In this document: positions 46,692-57,800 of the stretch, in pieces
How positions within the stretch are numbered: the stretch's first letter is position 1
How the letters are laid out: each line of letters opens with the position of its first letter
NCBI RefSeq assembly: GCF_018278905.1
Contig: NZ_CP046600.1
Coordinates: 930,001 to 994,000, forward strand
Source of the DNA: Mycobacterium spongiae
Lineage (GTDB): Bacteria > Actinomycetota > Actinomycetes > Mycobacteriales > Mycobacteriaceae
Reading direction: 5' to 3'
DNA length: 64,000 bases
The notes under the pieces: generated by a model
The model's database searches: none
What the model saw: only the letters and a program-made list of their open reading frames with translations
Told to the model about the DNA's origin: nothing
Made by a program: the position numbers and the translations under genes

Positions 46692-49319
46692 GTGTCGTTG
46701 GTGGTGGCGGTGCCAGAGGTGTTGGCCTCGGCGGCAGTGCAGTTGGCGGGTGTGGGGTCGCTGGTCGGTGACGCCAATGCGGCCGCGGCGGCGTCGACGA
46801 CGGCGATAGTGGCTGCAGCCGACGACGAGGTGTCGGCGGCGATCGCGGCATTGTTCTCCGCCCATGGGCAGGCCTATCAGGCCGCCAGTGCGCAGGCGGC
46901 AGCGTTTCACGCCCAGTTCGCCCAGGCGCTGACCGCCGGTGCGGATGCCTACGCCAGTGCTGAGGCGGCGAGTGCGACGTCGATCGCTGATCCGTTGTTG
47001 GCTGCGGTTAATGCGCCGGTGCTGGCGATGACGGGTCGGCCGTTGATTGGCAATGGCGCTAACGGGGCTCCGGGCACGGGGGCCGCGGGGGCGCCGGGGG
47101 GCTGGCTGCTGGGTAACGGCGGTGCGGGTGGTTCCGGCGCGCCCGGCCAGGCCGGGGGCGCTGGTGGTGCGGCGGGGTTGATCGGCGCTGGCGGTGCCGG
47201 TGGCGCCGGCGGGGCCGGTACGGCGGGTACCGCCGGTGCCGGTGGTGTTGGTGGGGCTGGTGGCTGGTTGTGGGGTACCGGCGGTGCCGGTGGTGCCGGA
47301 GGCGCTACCGGCACGGCTGCGGTTGGCGGTGTTGGCGGTGCCGGTGGGGCCGGAGGCCTGCTCGGCGGCGGCGGGGCCGGGGGGACCGGCGGAGGATCCC
47401 TCCTTCTTACGACGGTGGGTGGCACTGGTGGGGCCGGCGGATCCGGTGGGTTGCTAGCGGGCTTTGTAGGCGCTGGCGGCGGTGACGGCGGCGACGGCGG
47501 TGTCGGTGGGAGCGGGGGCGCCGGCGGGGCCGGGGGCAATGCTGGGCTGTTGGCCGGTCCCGGTGGTGCCGGTGGGTCCGGCGGTCTCGGCTTTGGCGCT
47601 GGTGGCGCTGGTGGCGCTGGCGGGGCCGGCGGCGATGGTGGTGTGTTGTTCAGCAGTGGCGGGGCCGGCGGGACCGGCGGCCCCAGCCACGGTACTGGTG
47701 CTGGCGGGGCTGGTGGGTCTGGTGGTGACGGCGGCTGGTCCGGCAGCGGTGGCGTCGGTGGGAGCGGCGGGGCCAGCCTTGGCGGTGTCGGGGGCGACGG
47801 GGGGACCGGCGGCACCGGCGGGGTGTTCGGTAACGGCGGGACCGGCGGGACCGGCGGCGCCAGCCTTGCTGACGTCGGAGGCGCTGGTGGCGCTGGGGGC
47901 CAAGGTGGGCTATTGATCGGAAATGGCGGGGCCGGCGGCGCGGGCGGGGAGGCGGAGCCCTCATTAGGGGGTACCGATGGCGGTACCGGTGGGGTCGGGG
48001 GCAATGCGGTGTTGATTGGCAACGGCGGCAATGGCGGTATCGGCGGCATCGGAATGACGTTGGGCGCCGATGGCCTCGGCGGTGTCAGTGGGCTGCTGGT
48101 GGGGTTGGATGGTTTCAACGCCCCAGCGAGCACCTCGGTGTTCCATACACTGCAGCAGCAAGTGATCGGCGCGATCAACGCACCTGTTCAGGATCTGACG
48201 GGTCGGCCGTTGATCGGTAACGGCACTCCCGGGGCGGCAGGCAGCGGGGACAACGGTGGGGCTGGGGGCTGGCTGCTCGGTGACGGCGGTGCCGGTGGTT
48301 CTGGCGCTATCGGCGCCAGCGTTGACGGTGGGACTGGTGGGGCTGCAGGGTTGTGGGGCACGGGCGGGGCCGGTGGGGCCGGTGCTGCTGCGTTGGGCTT
48401 CTCTGGTGGGGATGGCGGTGCCGGTGGGGCTGGCGGTTTTCTGGCGGGCGATGGCGGTGCCGGTGGGGCCGGCGGGGCGGCACGTGTCGGCGTCGGCGGG
48501 GATGGCGGTGCCGGTGGGGTCGGGGGATTGTTGAGCGCCGGCGGTGCGGGCGGCGTCGGCGGGATAACTTCCGACGCCGCTGCCTTGAACGTTGGCGCGG
48601 GCGGGGCTGGCGGTGCCGGCGGGTTGCTCGGCGGGCTGTTCGCTGCTGGCGGCGGTGCCGGCGGGGACGGCGGATCCGCTCTGCGCAGCGACGGCGGTGT
48701 CGGTGGGGCCGGCGGCAACGCGGGGGCGCTGGGCGGTCCTGGCGGCTCCGGCGGTTCCGGCGGCTTCAGCTTCAGTGATGCCGGTGGCGCCGGTGGGGCC
48801 GGCGGTAACGCCGGGTCGCTATTCGGTGCGGGCGGGGTCGGCGGGACCGGCGGCACTAGCGCCGGCATCGGCCATTCCGGCGGGGATGGTGGGGCTGGGG
48901 GCGGTGCGGGGCTGCTGTTCTCCAGCGGCGGTGCTGGCGGTGCCGGCGGCGCCTCCGGCCTCATCGGCCGGGTAGGCGTCAACGCTGGTGGGAATGGTGG
49001 TGCCGGGGGCAACGCGGGCTGGCTGGGCGGCGGTGGGGCCGGAGGTGCCGGCGGCGACGGCAATGGCGCCGGTGGTGGTGCCGGTGGGGTCGGCGGGCTT
49101 GGCGGGCAAGTGATCGGCAACGGCGGCGCTGGTGGCGCCGGCGGGCAAGACGACAACGGTGGGGCCGGTGGCCCCGGCGGGGCCGGGGGTAATGCGGTGG
49201 TGATCGGCACTGGCGGCAACGGCGGCAACAGCGGCATCGGCACCCCCGACGGTGCCCCGGGCTCAGGCGGCACCGGTGGGCTGTTGGTGGGCTCGGACGG
49301 AATTAACGGGTCGACCTAA
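46692..49319 (+). CDS. PE_PGRS protein with two PGRS modules
   Basis: An 875-aa PE_PGRS protein, expected to be exported by the ESX-5 type VII system. Residues 1 to about 95 are the PE domain ([39 protein letters not shown]). The linker [16 protein letters not shown] follows, then GGX/GGA repeats. At about residue 480 (48130-48240 in DNA) the linker recurs in a related form ([16 protein letters not shown]) followed by a second glycine-rich module, so the distal half looks like an internal duplication without a second PE domain. The GTG at 46692 has GGGAGG 6 nt upstream. It shares promoter-proximal sequence with a decayed copy at 51188-51727. Confidence 0.9.
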   Translation: MSLVVAVPEVLASAAVQLAGVGSLVGDANAAAAASTTAIVAAADDEVSAAIAALFSAHGQAYQAASAQAAAFHAQFAQALTAGADAYASAEAASATSIADPLLAAVNAPVLAMTGRPLIGNGANGAPGTGAAGAPGGWLLGNGGAGGSGAPGQAGGAGGAAGLIGAGGAGGAGGAGTAGTAGAGGVGGAGGWLWGTGGAGGAGGATGTAAVGGVGGAGGAGGLLGGGGAGGTGGGSLLLTTVGGTGGAGGSGGLLAGFVGAGGGDGGDGGVGGSGGAGGAGGNAGLLAGPGGAGGSGGLGFGAGGAGGAGGAGGDGGVLFSSGGAGGTGGPSHGTGAGGAGGSGGDGGWSGSGGVGGSGGASLGGVGGDGGTGGTGGVFGNGGTGGTGGASLADVGGAGGAGGQGGLLIGNGGAGGAGGEAEPSLGGTDGGTGGVGGNAVLIGNGGNGGIGGIGMTLGADGLGGVSGLLVGLDGFNAPASTSVFHTLQQQVIGAINAPVQDLTGRPLIGNGTPGAAGSGDNGGAGGWLLGDGGAGGSGAIGASVDGGTGGAAGLWGTGGAGGAGAAALGFSGGDGGAGGAGGFLAGDGGAGGAGGAARVGVGGDGGAGGVGGLLSAGGAGGVGGITSDAAALNVGAGGAGGAGGLLGGLFAAGGGAGGDGGSALRSDGGVGGAGGNAGALGGPGGSGGSGGFSFSDAGGAGGAGGNAGSLFGAGGVGGTGGTSAGIGHSGGDGGAGGGAGLLFSSGGAGGAGGASGLIGRVGVNAGGNGGAGGNAGWLGGGGAGGAGGDGNGAGGGAGGVGGLGGQVIGNGGAGGAGGQDDNGGAGGPGGAGGNAVVIGTGGNGGNSGIGTPDGAPGSGGTGGLLVGSDGINGST

Positions 49320-49400
49320 CCGGCGAGCGGGACCGGTTGGAGAGTTGCCGGGTTAGCGTTCAACCCGAAGCGACACAACGATGGTCGTTGCTAGGAGTGC

Positions 49401-50771
49401 TCACGGGTCGTCTCCGTCGTTGGTGTTGTCGCCGAGCAGGTCTTGAGGGTGGAAGTATCTGTTTGTCCGGGGTTGGCCGTGGTCGAGGTGGGGTGGTGGG
49501 ATCCATTCGGTGGTGCCGTCTCGGCGTTTGCGGGTCGTCCAGTTGCCGGTGGTGATGAGTTTGTGGTGGGGGCCGCAGCCGAAGGTGAGGTCGTTGATGT
49601 TGGTGTGGTTGGTTTCGGCGTAGTCGGTGACGTGGTGGACTTCGGTGAGGTAGCCGGGAACGTCGCAGTTGGGGAAGGTGCAGCCGCGGTCTTTGGCGTG
49701 CAGCACGATTCGTTGCCCCGGTGAGGCCAGGCGCTTGGTGTGATACAGGCCGAGTTCTCGGCCCTGGTCGAAGATGCGCAGGTAATGATGGGCGTGACGG
49801 GCTAGCCGGATCACATCGCTGATTGGTAGCAGGGTGCCCCCGGCGGTCAAAGCGTTTCCGGCGCCGGATTCGAGCTCGGCCAGCGTGGTGGACACGATGA
49901 TGGCCGCGGGTAGCCCATTGTGTTGTCCGAGATCGCCGGAGCAGAGTAGGGCTCGCATGGCGGCGTTGAGGCCGTCGTGGTTGCGCTGGCTGGTGCTGCG
50001 GGTGTCGGACTCGATGGCGGTTTGCGGCGGGGTGCCGCTGACACACGGGGTCGCGTCGTTGGGGTTGGACATGCCGGGGGCGGCGAGTTTGGCCAGGACT
50101 GCGTCGAGGGTGGCGCGGGCTTCGGGGGTGAGGTAGCCGGTGATGGGGGACATGCCGTCGGCGTCTTGTTTGCCGAGGGTGATGCCGCGGCGGCGGGCGC
50201 GGTCGGCGTCGGTGTAGGTGCCGTCGGGGTTGAGGCAGTCGGTGAGTTTGGCGGCAAGCTTGGACAGCTCGTCGGGGCGGTACTGGCGTCCCAGCTTTGC
50301 TAGGTCGGTTTCGGCTTGTTGTCGAGTCGTCGGGTCGACGACGCTGGGGAGTTGGTGGAAGAAGGTTCGGATGACGCGTACGTGGTCTGCTCCGATGTGC
50401 CCGGTGCGTTGGGCTTCGGCGGTGGCCGTCAACAACGGTGGCAACGGTTGGCCGGTGAGTGCGCGGCGGTGCCCGAGATCGGTTGCGTCGCCGATGCGGC
50501 GGGAGGCGTCGGCGCGGGTGATGTGTAGTCGCTGAGCCAGCGCGAAGGCCAGCTTGCCGCCTAGCTCGTTGGCATCGGCGTGGTGGGCGAGTGTGTTGAT
50601 TAGCGGGTGTTCGGCGGCCGGTAGCCGGCGTCGCACTGCTTCGCTGCGTTGCAGCAGCGTCAGGCATTCCGGGGTGGTCAGCTCGTCGCACGAGAGCTCG
50701 AGCACCCGGTCAAGGGCTGCGTCGAGCGCGTCGTAAGCCGCAACGATCGCCTCCCGGATACTAGAACGCAT
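49401..50771 (-). CDS. 13E12-family protein (DUF222 with HNH nuclease domain)
   Basis: A 456-aa member of the mycobacterial 13E12 repeat family. Residues about 1-340 are the helical DUF222 region. Residues about 364-411 are an HNH nuclease: the cysteines of CTFPNC and CGPHH with HH at 379-380 form a zinc-bound His-Asn-His-like site. In M. tuberculosis, REP13E12 elements with this gene are repeated and one serves as an integration site for prophage phiRv1. A second copy begins at 63808 on the same strand and is nearly identical over the 193 bases visible. Start ATG at 50771. Confidence 0.88.
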   Translation of the reverse strand: MRSSIREAIVAAYDALDAALDRVLELSCDELTTPECLTLLQRSEAVRRRLPAAEHPLINTLAHHADANELGGKLAFALAQRLHITRADASRRIGDATDLGHRRALTGQPLPPLLTATAEAQRTGHIGADHVRVIRTFFHQLPSVVDPTTRQQAETDLAKLGRQYRPDELSKLAAKLTDCLNPDGTYTDADRARRRGITLGKQDADGMSPITGYLTPEARATLDAVLAKLAAPGMSNPNDATPCVSGTPPQTAIESDTRSTSQRNHDGLNAAMRALLCSGDLGQHNGLPAAIIVSTTLAELESGAGNALTAGGTLLPISDVIRLARHAHHYLRIFDQGRELGLYHTKRLASPGQRIVLHAKDRGCTFPNCDVPGYLTEVHHVTDYAETNHTNINDLTFGCGPHHKLITTGNWTTRKRRDGTTEWIPPPHLDHGQPRTNRYFHPQDLLGDNTNDGDDP

Positions 50772-51061
50772 GTTCGAATAATACTCTCGCCACCGACATT
50801 GATGCTGTTAAGGCGGCCGGTTGAGGATGGTCGTGGCAACCGCTGCCGGTAGTGACCCGGCCACCGACGGACGCCTTTTTGGGTCGTCTTCCAATTGATC
50901 TGTCCCACCGGTGCGCGGCTGCCGATCAAGAGCCCCGGCGGGGCGGACATGACTTGATCGGGAGCCTGGCAGTTTCCTCATCAATGTCTTGTCTGCCCGC
51001 TCTGGCCAGGACGTCGTCCGCTCCACCGGTTGATATCAGCAGAACAGGAGACACCACCATC

Positions 51062-51180
51062 GTGACAGCATCACGCGTCGTGGTCATCGCCGCCGACACC
51101 CATCTAGACACCGTCCATCTAGGAGCTGTCGTGGCTCCGGTGGGCACCGCAGGTGGCCCCGACCGGACCCACCGGCCAGG
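51062..51180 (+). mobile_element. Probable 5' fragment of an IS110-type transposase gene
   Basis: From GTG at 51062, preceded by CAGGAGA, the first 27 or so codons read VTASRVVVIAADTHLDTVHL, which is like the start of actinobacterial IS110-family transposases (an Asp in ADTHLDT would be the first acidic residue of the DEDD site). The similarity ends at about 51180 where sequence shared with the PE_PGRS upstream region starts. Only a fragment is left. This is a by-eye call. The rest of 50772-51061 shows no gene I can support. Confidence 0.4.
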
Positions 51181-51215
51181 CATCTTTGGCTGGGTATTGA
51201 TACGGGAGGTATGCG

Positions 51216-51727
51216 GTGTCGTTGGTGGTGGCGGTGCCCGGGGGTGTTGGTCTCGGCGGCCGTGCAGTTGGCTGGTGTGGGGTCGCTGGTCGGTGGGGCG
51301 AATGCGGGCGCGGCGGCGTCGACAACGGTGATTGTCGTGTCAGCCCAGGACGCCGGGGTTGATCGGCGCTGGCGTTGCTGATGGCGCCAGGGGAGCTACG
51401 GGCGCCGCTGCGGTTGGCGGGGTTGGCGGGGTTGGCGGTGTTGGGGTGGCGGGGGGCTGGCGGGGGGTCTCGGTTTGCTGGAACGTCGGGTAGTGCTGGT
51501 GATGCTGGCAGATCCGGTGGGTTGTTAGCCGGTTTGGTGGGTGTGGCTGCGATGGCGGCGCCTATGAGAGCGGGGGTGCGGGCGGAGCCGGGGGTAATGC
51601 TGGGTTGTTGGCCGGTCCGGGTTGCGCCGGTGGGTCTGCTGGTCACGGCTTCGGAACCGGCATTGGTTGGTCGGCTGGCGCCGGCGGCGATGGTGGTCTG
51701 TTGTTCGAGATCAGTGAAGTTCTCATA
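51216..51727 (+). pseudogene. Decayed PE_PGRS copy
   Basis: From about 51188 the DNA matches the region around the start of the intact PE_PGRS gene at 46692, including its ribosome site GGGAGG and the GTG TCG TTG GTG start. A single extra G near 51240 breaks the frame in the PE domain, and most of the PE domain and linker are deleted near 51340-51360. Glycine-rich PGRS-like sequence with frame changes runs to about 51727. No long PE_PGRS frame is left. The piece from 51728 to 51880 is non-coding leader of the next PE_PGRS gene. Confidence 0.75.
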
Positions 51728-51880
51728 AGTAGTGGGTCAGATCAGCGGGGCCAGCTGCGGGTGCAGCTAAACCAACAAATGAGTTAACCCGCGGCGAAAT
51801 ATCTTCAGAAATAACGCACGCAACAATACTTGTGGGTATGCGTTCTTACACTGCTGCTACGCACTACCGAGGGGCTTCTC

Positions 51881-54800
51881 GTGTCGTTTTTCTCCATAAC
51901 TCCCGACCTGCTGAACGCCTCGATCGGCGATTTGGCGCGTATCGGTTCGACCTTGGAGGCCGCGAACTCGGCGGCGGCTGCGGCGACTACGGAGGTGTTG
52001 GCTGCCGGTGCTGATGAGGTCTCGGGGCGTATTGCGGCGTTGTTCGGCATGTACGGCCAGGAGTATCAGGCGATCAGCGCCCAAGTCGCCGCCTATCACG
52101 AGCAGTTCGTGCAGACGCTGCAGGGCGGCGCGGCGTCGTATGCGGTCGCGGAGGCCACCAACGTCGAGCAGACCCTGCTCAACTTGATCAACGGCCCCAC
52201 CCTGGGGTTGTTGGGGCGTCCACTGATCGGCAATGGAGCGAATGCGACCACTGCTGGTGGCGCCGGTGGTGATGGTGGGTTGCTGTGGGGCAGCGGCGGC
52301 AGTGGCGCCGCTGGGGCAGCCGGGCAGGCCGGGGGGGCCGGCGGGTCGGCCGGGTTGTTGGGCAACGGCGGCAACGGCGGTGCGGGCGGTATCGGCGCTA
52401 GCGGTGGCGCCGGTGGCTCTGGTGGGTGGCTGTATGGCAGTGGGGGTAACGGGGGGTCCGGCGGGATCGGTGGCGGCAGCGGTGGTGCGGGCGGACACGC
52501 TTGGTTGTTCGGTAATGGCGGTATCGGCGGTGCTGGGGGCACCGGTGGCACTGGCGGCCGTGGGGGCCTGGTGTTCGGCGATGGCGGCACCGGCGGTGCT
52601 GGCGGCGGACGCGGTGGTGATGGCGGCTGGGTGTTCGGTGACGGCGGTGCGGGCGGTGCCGGCGGTGGCGGTGGTGTCGGCGGCGGGGCTGGCGGTAACG
52701 GGGCCTTGTTGTTCGGCGATGGCGGGGCCGGCGGATTCGGTGGCACTGATGGTGGAGCTGGGGGTGCTGGCGGCAACAGCGGCCTGATTATTGGTGACGG
52801 CGGTCACGGCGGCGTGGGTGGTATCGGCGGCGGTACGGGCGGCAATGGTGGTCAAGCGGCACAGTTGTTCGGATTTGGCGGCACCGGCGGCGCCGGCGGC
52901 ATCGGCGATCCTGGCAGCGCCGGGGGCGATGGCGGCGCCGGGGGCAACCCAGGGTGGCTGTTCGGCACCGGTGGCGCCGGCGGTGCCGGCGGCGCGGGTG
53001 GCACTGCGACCAGCATCGGTACCGCTGGCGGTGATGGCGGCGCTGGCGGCGCAGGCGCGCGTGGCGGGCTATTCATGCGCGGCGGTGATGGCGGGGCCGG
53101 CGGGGCCGGAGGCGCGGGTAAGGCCGGCAGCGACGGCATCGGGGACGGCGGCTCCGGTGGTGACGGCGGCGCAGGCGGTAGCGGCGGCGATGGCGGTGCC
53201 GGGGGTCGGGCCGCGTTGTTGTTCGGCCCGGGCGGCGCCGGCGGAGCCGGCGGTATCGGAGGCACCGGCGGGGCCGGGGGCTTGGGGGCCGACAGCCTCA
53301 CCGGAATCGGCGGTGACGGTGGTGCTGGGGGTACTGGCGGCGATGCCGGTCAAGCCGGCACCGCGGGCGCCCGCCACCTGTTCAGCCAGGCCGGGTCGGC
53401 CGGTGCCATCGGTTTCGGTGGCGCTGGTGGCGAAGGTGGTCACGGTGGTACCGGCGCGGCCGGCACCGACGCCACCGTCGCTGGGGCAACGGGCGGCACT
53501 GGGTTTGCGGGCGGAGCCGGTGGGGCCGGCGGCGACGGTGGCGGCACCGGTGCCTTCCAAGGTGCGGGCGGTGACGGTGGGGCCGGTGGGATCGGTGGGA
53601 CTGGCGGGCAAGGCGGCACCGGCGCTGATGGTGCGGGCTCGGGTGGCGCCGGTGATGCTGGTGGTATCGGTGGGGTCGGCGGGCAGGGCGGCGAGGCCGG
53701 TATCGGCGGCACTGGCTCGGCGATGGGGGCTGCCGGGACCGCCGGTGACGGCGGTGCGGGAGGTCTCGGTGGTGATGGTGGCAGCGGTGCGGACAACACC
53801 GATATCGCCGCGGCCGGCGCGCAAGGCGGCACCGGTGGGGCTGGTGGGGCCGGCGGTCAAGGCGGTACCGGTGGTTTGGCTGGTGCGACCAACGGTGGTA
53901 CCGCGGGCACTCAAGGTGTGGGTGGCCAGGGTGGGGTCGGTGGGATCGGTGGGACTGGCGGGCAAGGCGGCACCGGCGCTGATGGTGCGGGCTCGGGTGG
54001 CGCCGGTGATGCTGGTGGTATCGGTGGGGTCGGCGGGCAGGGCGGCGAGGCCGGTATCGGCGGCACTGGCTCGGCGATGGGGGCTGCCGGGACCGCCGGT
54101 GACGGCGGTGCGGGAGGTCTCGGTGGTGATGGTGGCAGCGGTGCGGACAACACCGATATCGCCGCGGCCGGCGCGCAAGGCGGCACCGGTGGGGCTGGTG
54201 GGGCCGGCGGTCAAGGCGGTACCGGTGGTTTGGCTGGTGCGACCAACGGTGGTACCGCGGGCACTCAAGGTGTGGGTGGCCAGGGTGGGGTCGGTGGGAT
54301 CGGTGGGACTGGCGGGCAAGGCGGCACCGGCGCTGATGGTGCGGGCTCGGGTGGCGCCGGTGATGCTGGTGGTATCGGTGGGGTCGGCGGGCAGGGCGGC
54401 GAGGCCGGTATCGGCGGCACTGGCTCGGCGATGGGGGCTGCCGGGACCGCCGGTGACGGCGGTGCGGGAGGTCTCGGTGGTGATGGTGGCAGCGGTGCGG
54501 ACAACACCGATATCGCCGCGGCCGGCGCGCAAGGCGGCACCGGTGGGGCTGGTGGGGCCGGCGGTCAAGGCGGTACCGGTGGTTTGGCTGGTGCGACCAA
54601 CGGTGGTACCGCGGGCACTCAAGGTGTGGGTGGCCAGGGTGGGGTCGGTGGGATCGGTGGGACTGGCGGGCAAGGCGGCACCGGCGCTGATGGTGCGGGC
54701 TCGGGTGGCGCCGGTGATGCTGGTGGTATCGGTGGGGTCGGCGGGCAGGGCGGCGAGGCCGGTATCGGCGGCACTGGCTCGGCGATGGGGGCTGCCGGGA

Positions 54801-57800
54801 CCGCCGGTGACGGCGGTGCGGGAGGTCTCGGTGGTGATGGTGGCAGCGGTGCGGACAACACCGATATCGCCGCGGCCGGCGCGCAAGGCGGCACCGGTGG
54901 GGCTGGTGGGGCCGGCGGTCAAGGCGGTACCGGTGGTTTGGCTGGTGCGACCAACGGTGGTACCGCGGGCACTCAAGGTGTGGGTGGCCAGGGTGGGGTC
55001 GGTGGGATCGGTGGGACTGGCGGGCAAGGCGGCACCGGCGCTGATGGTGTGGGCTCGGGTGGCGCCGGTGATGCTGGTGGTATCGGTGGGGTCGGCGGGC
55101 AGGGCGGCGAGGCCGGTATCGGCGGCACTGGCTCGGCGATGGGGGCTGCCGGGACCGCCGGTGACGGCGGTGCGGGAGGTCTCGGTGGTGATGGTGGCAG
55201 CGGTGCGGACAACACCGATATCGCCGCGGCCGGCGCGCAAGGCGGCACCGGTGGGGCTGGTGGGGCCGGCGGTCAAGGCGGTACCGGTGGTTTGGCTGGT
55301 GCGACCAACGGTGGTACCGCGGGCACTCAAGGTGTGGGTGGCCAGGGTGGGGTCGGTGGGATCGGTGGGACTGGCGGGCAAGGCGGCACCGGCGCTGATG
55401 GTGCGGGCTCGGGTGGCGCCGGTGATGCTGGTGGTATCGGTGGGGTCGGCGGGCAGGGCGGCGAGGCCGGTATCGGCGGCACTGGCTCGGCGATGGGGGC
55501 TGCCGGGACCGCCGGTGACGGCGGTGCGGGAGGTCTCGGTGGTGATGGTGGCAGCGGTGCGGACAACACCGATATCGCCGCGGCCGGCGCGCAAGGCGGC
55601 ACCGGTGGGGCTGGTGGGGCCGGCGGTCAAGGCGGTACCGGTGGTTTGGCTGGTGCGACCAACGGTGGTACCGCGGGCACTCAAGGTGTGGGTGGCCAGG
55701 GTGGGGTCGGTGGGATCGGTGGGACTGGCGGGCAAGGCGGCACCGGCGCTGATGGTGCGGGCTCGGGTGGCGCCGGTGATGCTGGTGGTATCGGTGGGGT
55801 CGGCGGGCAGGGCGGCGAGGCCGGTATCGGCGGCACTGGCTCGGCGATGGGGGCTGCCGGGACCGCCGGTGACGGCGGTGCGGGAGGTCTCGGTGGTGAT
55901 GGTGGCAGCGGTGCGGACAACACCGATATCGCCGCGGCCGGCGCGCAAGGCGGCACCGGTGGGGCTGGTGGGGCCGGCGGTCAAGGCGGTACCGGTGGTT
56001 TGGCTGGTGCGACCAACGGTGGTACCGCGGGCACTCAAGGTATGGGTGGCCAGGGTGGGGTCGGTGGGATCGGTGGGACTGGCGGGCAAGGCGGCACCGG
56101 CGCTGATGGTGCGGGCTCGGGTGGCGCCGGTGATGCTGGTGGTATCGGTGGGGTCGGCGGGCAGGGCGGCGAGGCCGGTATCGGCGGCACTGGCTCGGCG
56201 ATGGGGGCTGCCGGGACCGCCGGTGACGGCGGTGCGGGAGGTCTCGGTGGTGATGGTGGCAGCGGTGCGGACAACACCGATATCGCCGCGGCCGGCGCGC
56301 AAGGCGGCACCGGTGGGGCTGGTGGGGCCGGCGGTCAAGGCGGTACCGGTGGTTTGGCTGGTGCGACCAACGGTGGTACCGCGGGCACTCAAGGTGTGGG
56401 TGGCCAGGGTGGGGTCGGTGGGATCGGTGGGACTGGCGGGCAAGGCGGCACCGGCGCTGATGGTGCGGGCTCGGGTGGCGCCGGTGATGCTGGTGGTATC
56501 GGTGGGGTCGGCGGGCAGGGCGGCGAGGCCGGTATCGGCGGCACTGGCTCGGCGATGGGGGCTGCCGGGACCGCCGGTGACGGCGGTGCGGGAGGTCTCG
56601 GTGGTGATGGTGGCAGCGGTGCGGACAACACCGATATCGCCGCGGCCGGCGCGCAAGGCGGCACCGGTGGGGCTGGTGGGGCCGGCGGTCAAGGCGGTAC
56701 CGGTGGTTTGGCTGGTGCGACCAACGGTGGTACCGCGGGCACTCAAGGTGTGGGTGGCCAGGGTGGGGTCGGTGGGATCGGTGGGACTGGCGGGCAAGGC
56801 GGCACCGGCGCTGATGGTGCGGGCTCGGGTGGCGCCGGTGATGCTGGTGGTATCGGTGGGGTCGGCGGGCAGGGCGGCGAGGCCGGTATCGGCGGCACTG
56901 GCTCGGCGATGGGGGCTGCCGGGACCGCCGGTGACGGCGGTGCGGGAGGTCTCGGCGGTGATGGTGGCAGCGGTGCGGACAACACCGATATCGCCGCGGC
57001 CGGCGCGCAAGGCGGCACCGGTGGGGCTGGTGGGGCCGGCGGTCAAGGCGGTACCGGTGGTTTGGCTGGTGCGACCAACGGTGGTACCGCGGGCACTCAA
57101 GGTGTGGGTGGCCAGGGTGGGGTCGGTGGGATCGGTGGGACTGGCGGGCAAGGCGGCACCGGCGCTGATGGTGCGGGCTCGGGTGGCGCCGGTGATGCTG
57201 GTGGTATCGGTGGGGTCGGCGGGCAGGGCGGCGAGGCCGGTATCGGCGGCACTGGCTCGGCGATGGGGGCTGCCGGGACCGCCGGTGACGGCGGTGCGGG
57301 AGGTCTCGGTGGTGATGGTGGCAGCGGTGCGGACAACACCGATATCGCCGCGGCCGGCGCGCAAGGCGGCACCGGTGGGGCTGGTGGGGCCGGCGGTCAA
57401 GGCGGTACCGGTGGTTTGGCTGGTGCGACCAACGGTGGTACCGCGGGCACTCAAGGTGTGGGTGGCCAGGGTGGGGTCGGTGGGATCGGTGGGACTGGCG
57501 GGCAAGGCGGCACCGGCGCTGATGGTGCGGGCTCGGGTGGCGCCGGTGATGCTGGTGGTATCGGTGGGGTCGGCGGGCAGGGCGGCGAGGCCGGTATCGG
57601 CGGCACTGGCTCGGCGATGGGGGCTGCCGGGACCGCCGGTGACGGCGGTGCGGGAGGTCTCGGTGGTGATGGTGGCAGCGGTGCGGACAACACCGATATC
57701 GCCGCGGCCGGCGCGCAAGGCGGCACCGGTGGGGCTGGTGGGGCCGGCGGTCAAGGCGGTACCGGTGGTTTGGCTGGTGCGACCAACGGTGGTACCGCGG

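Noticed and set aside
50852..51331. 159-codon open frame between the 13E12 gene and the PE_PGRS remnant
   Set aside because: It crosses from unrelated DNA through the IS110-like stub into the PE_PGRS leader; no ribosome site at its start and no recognisable product as a whole.
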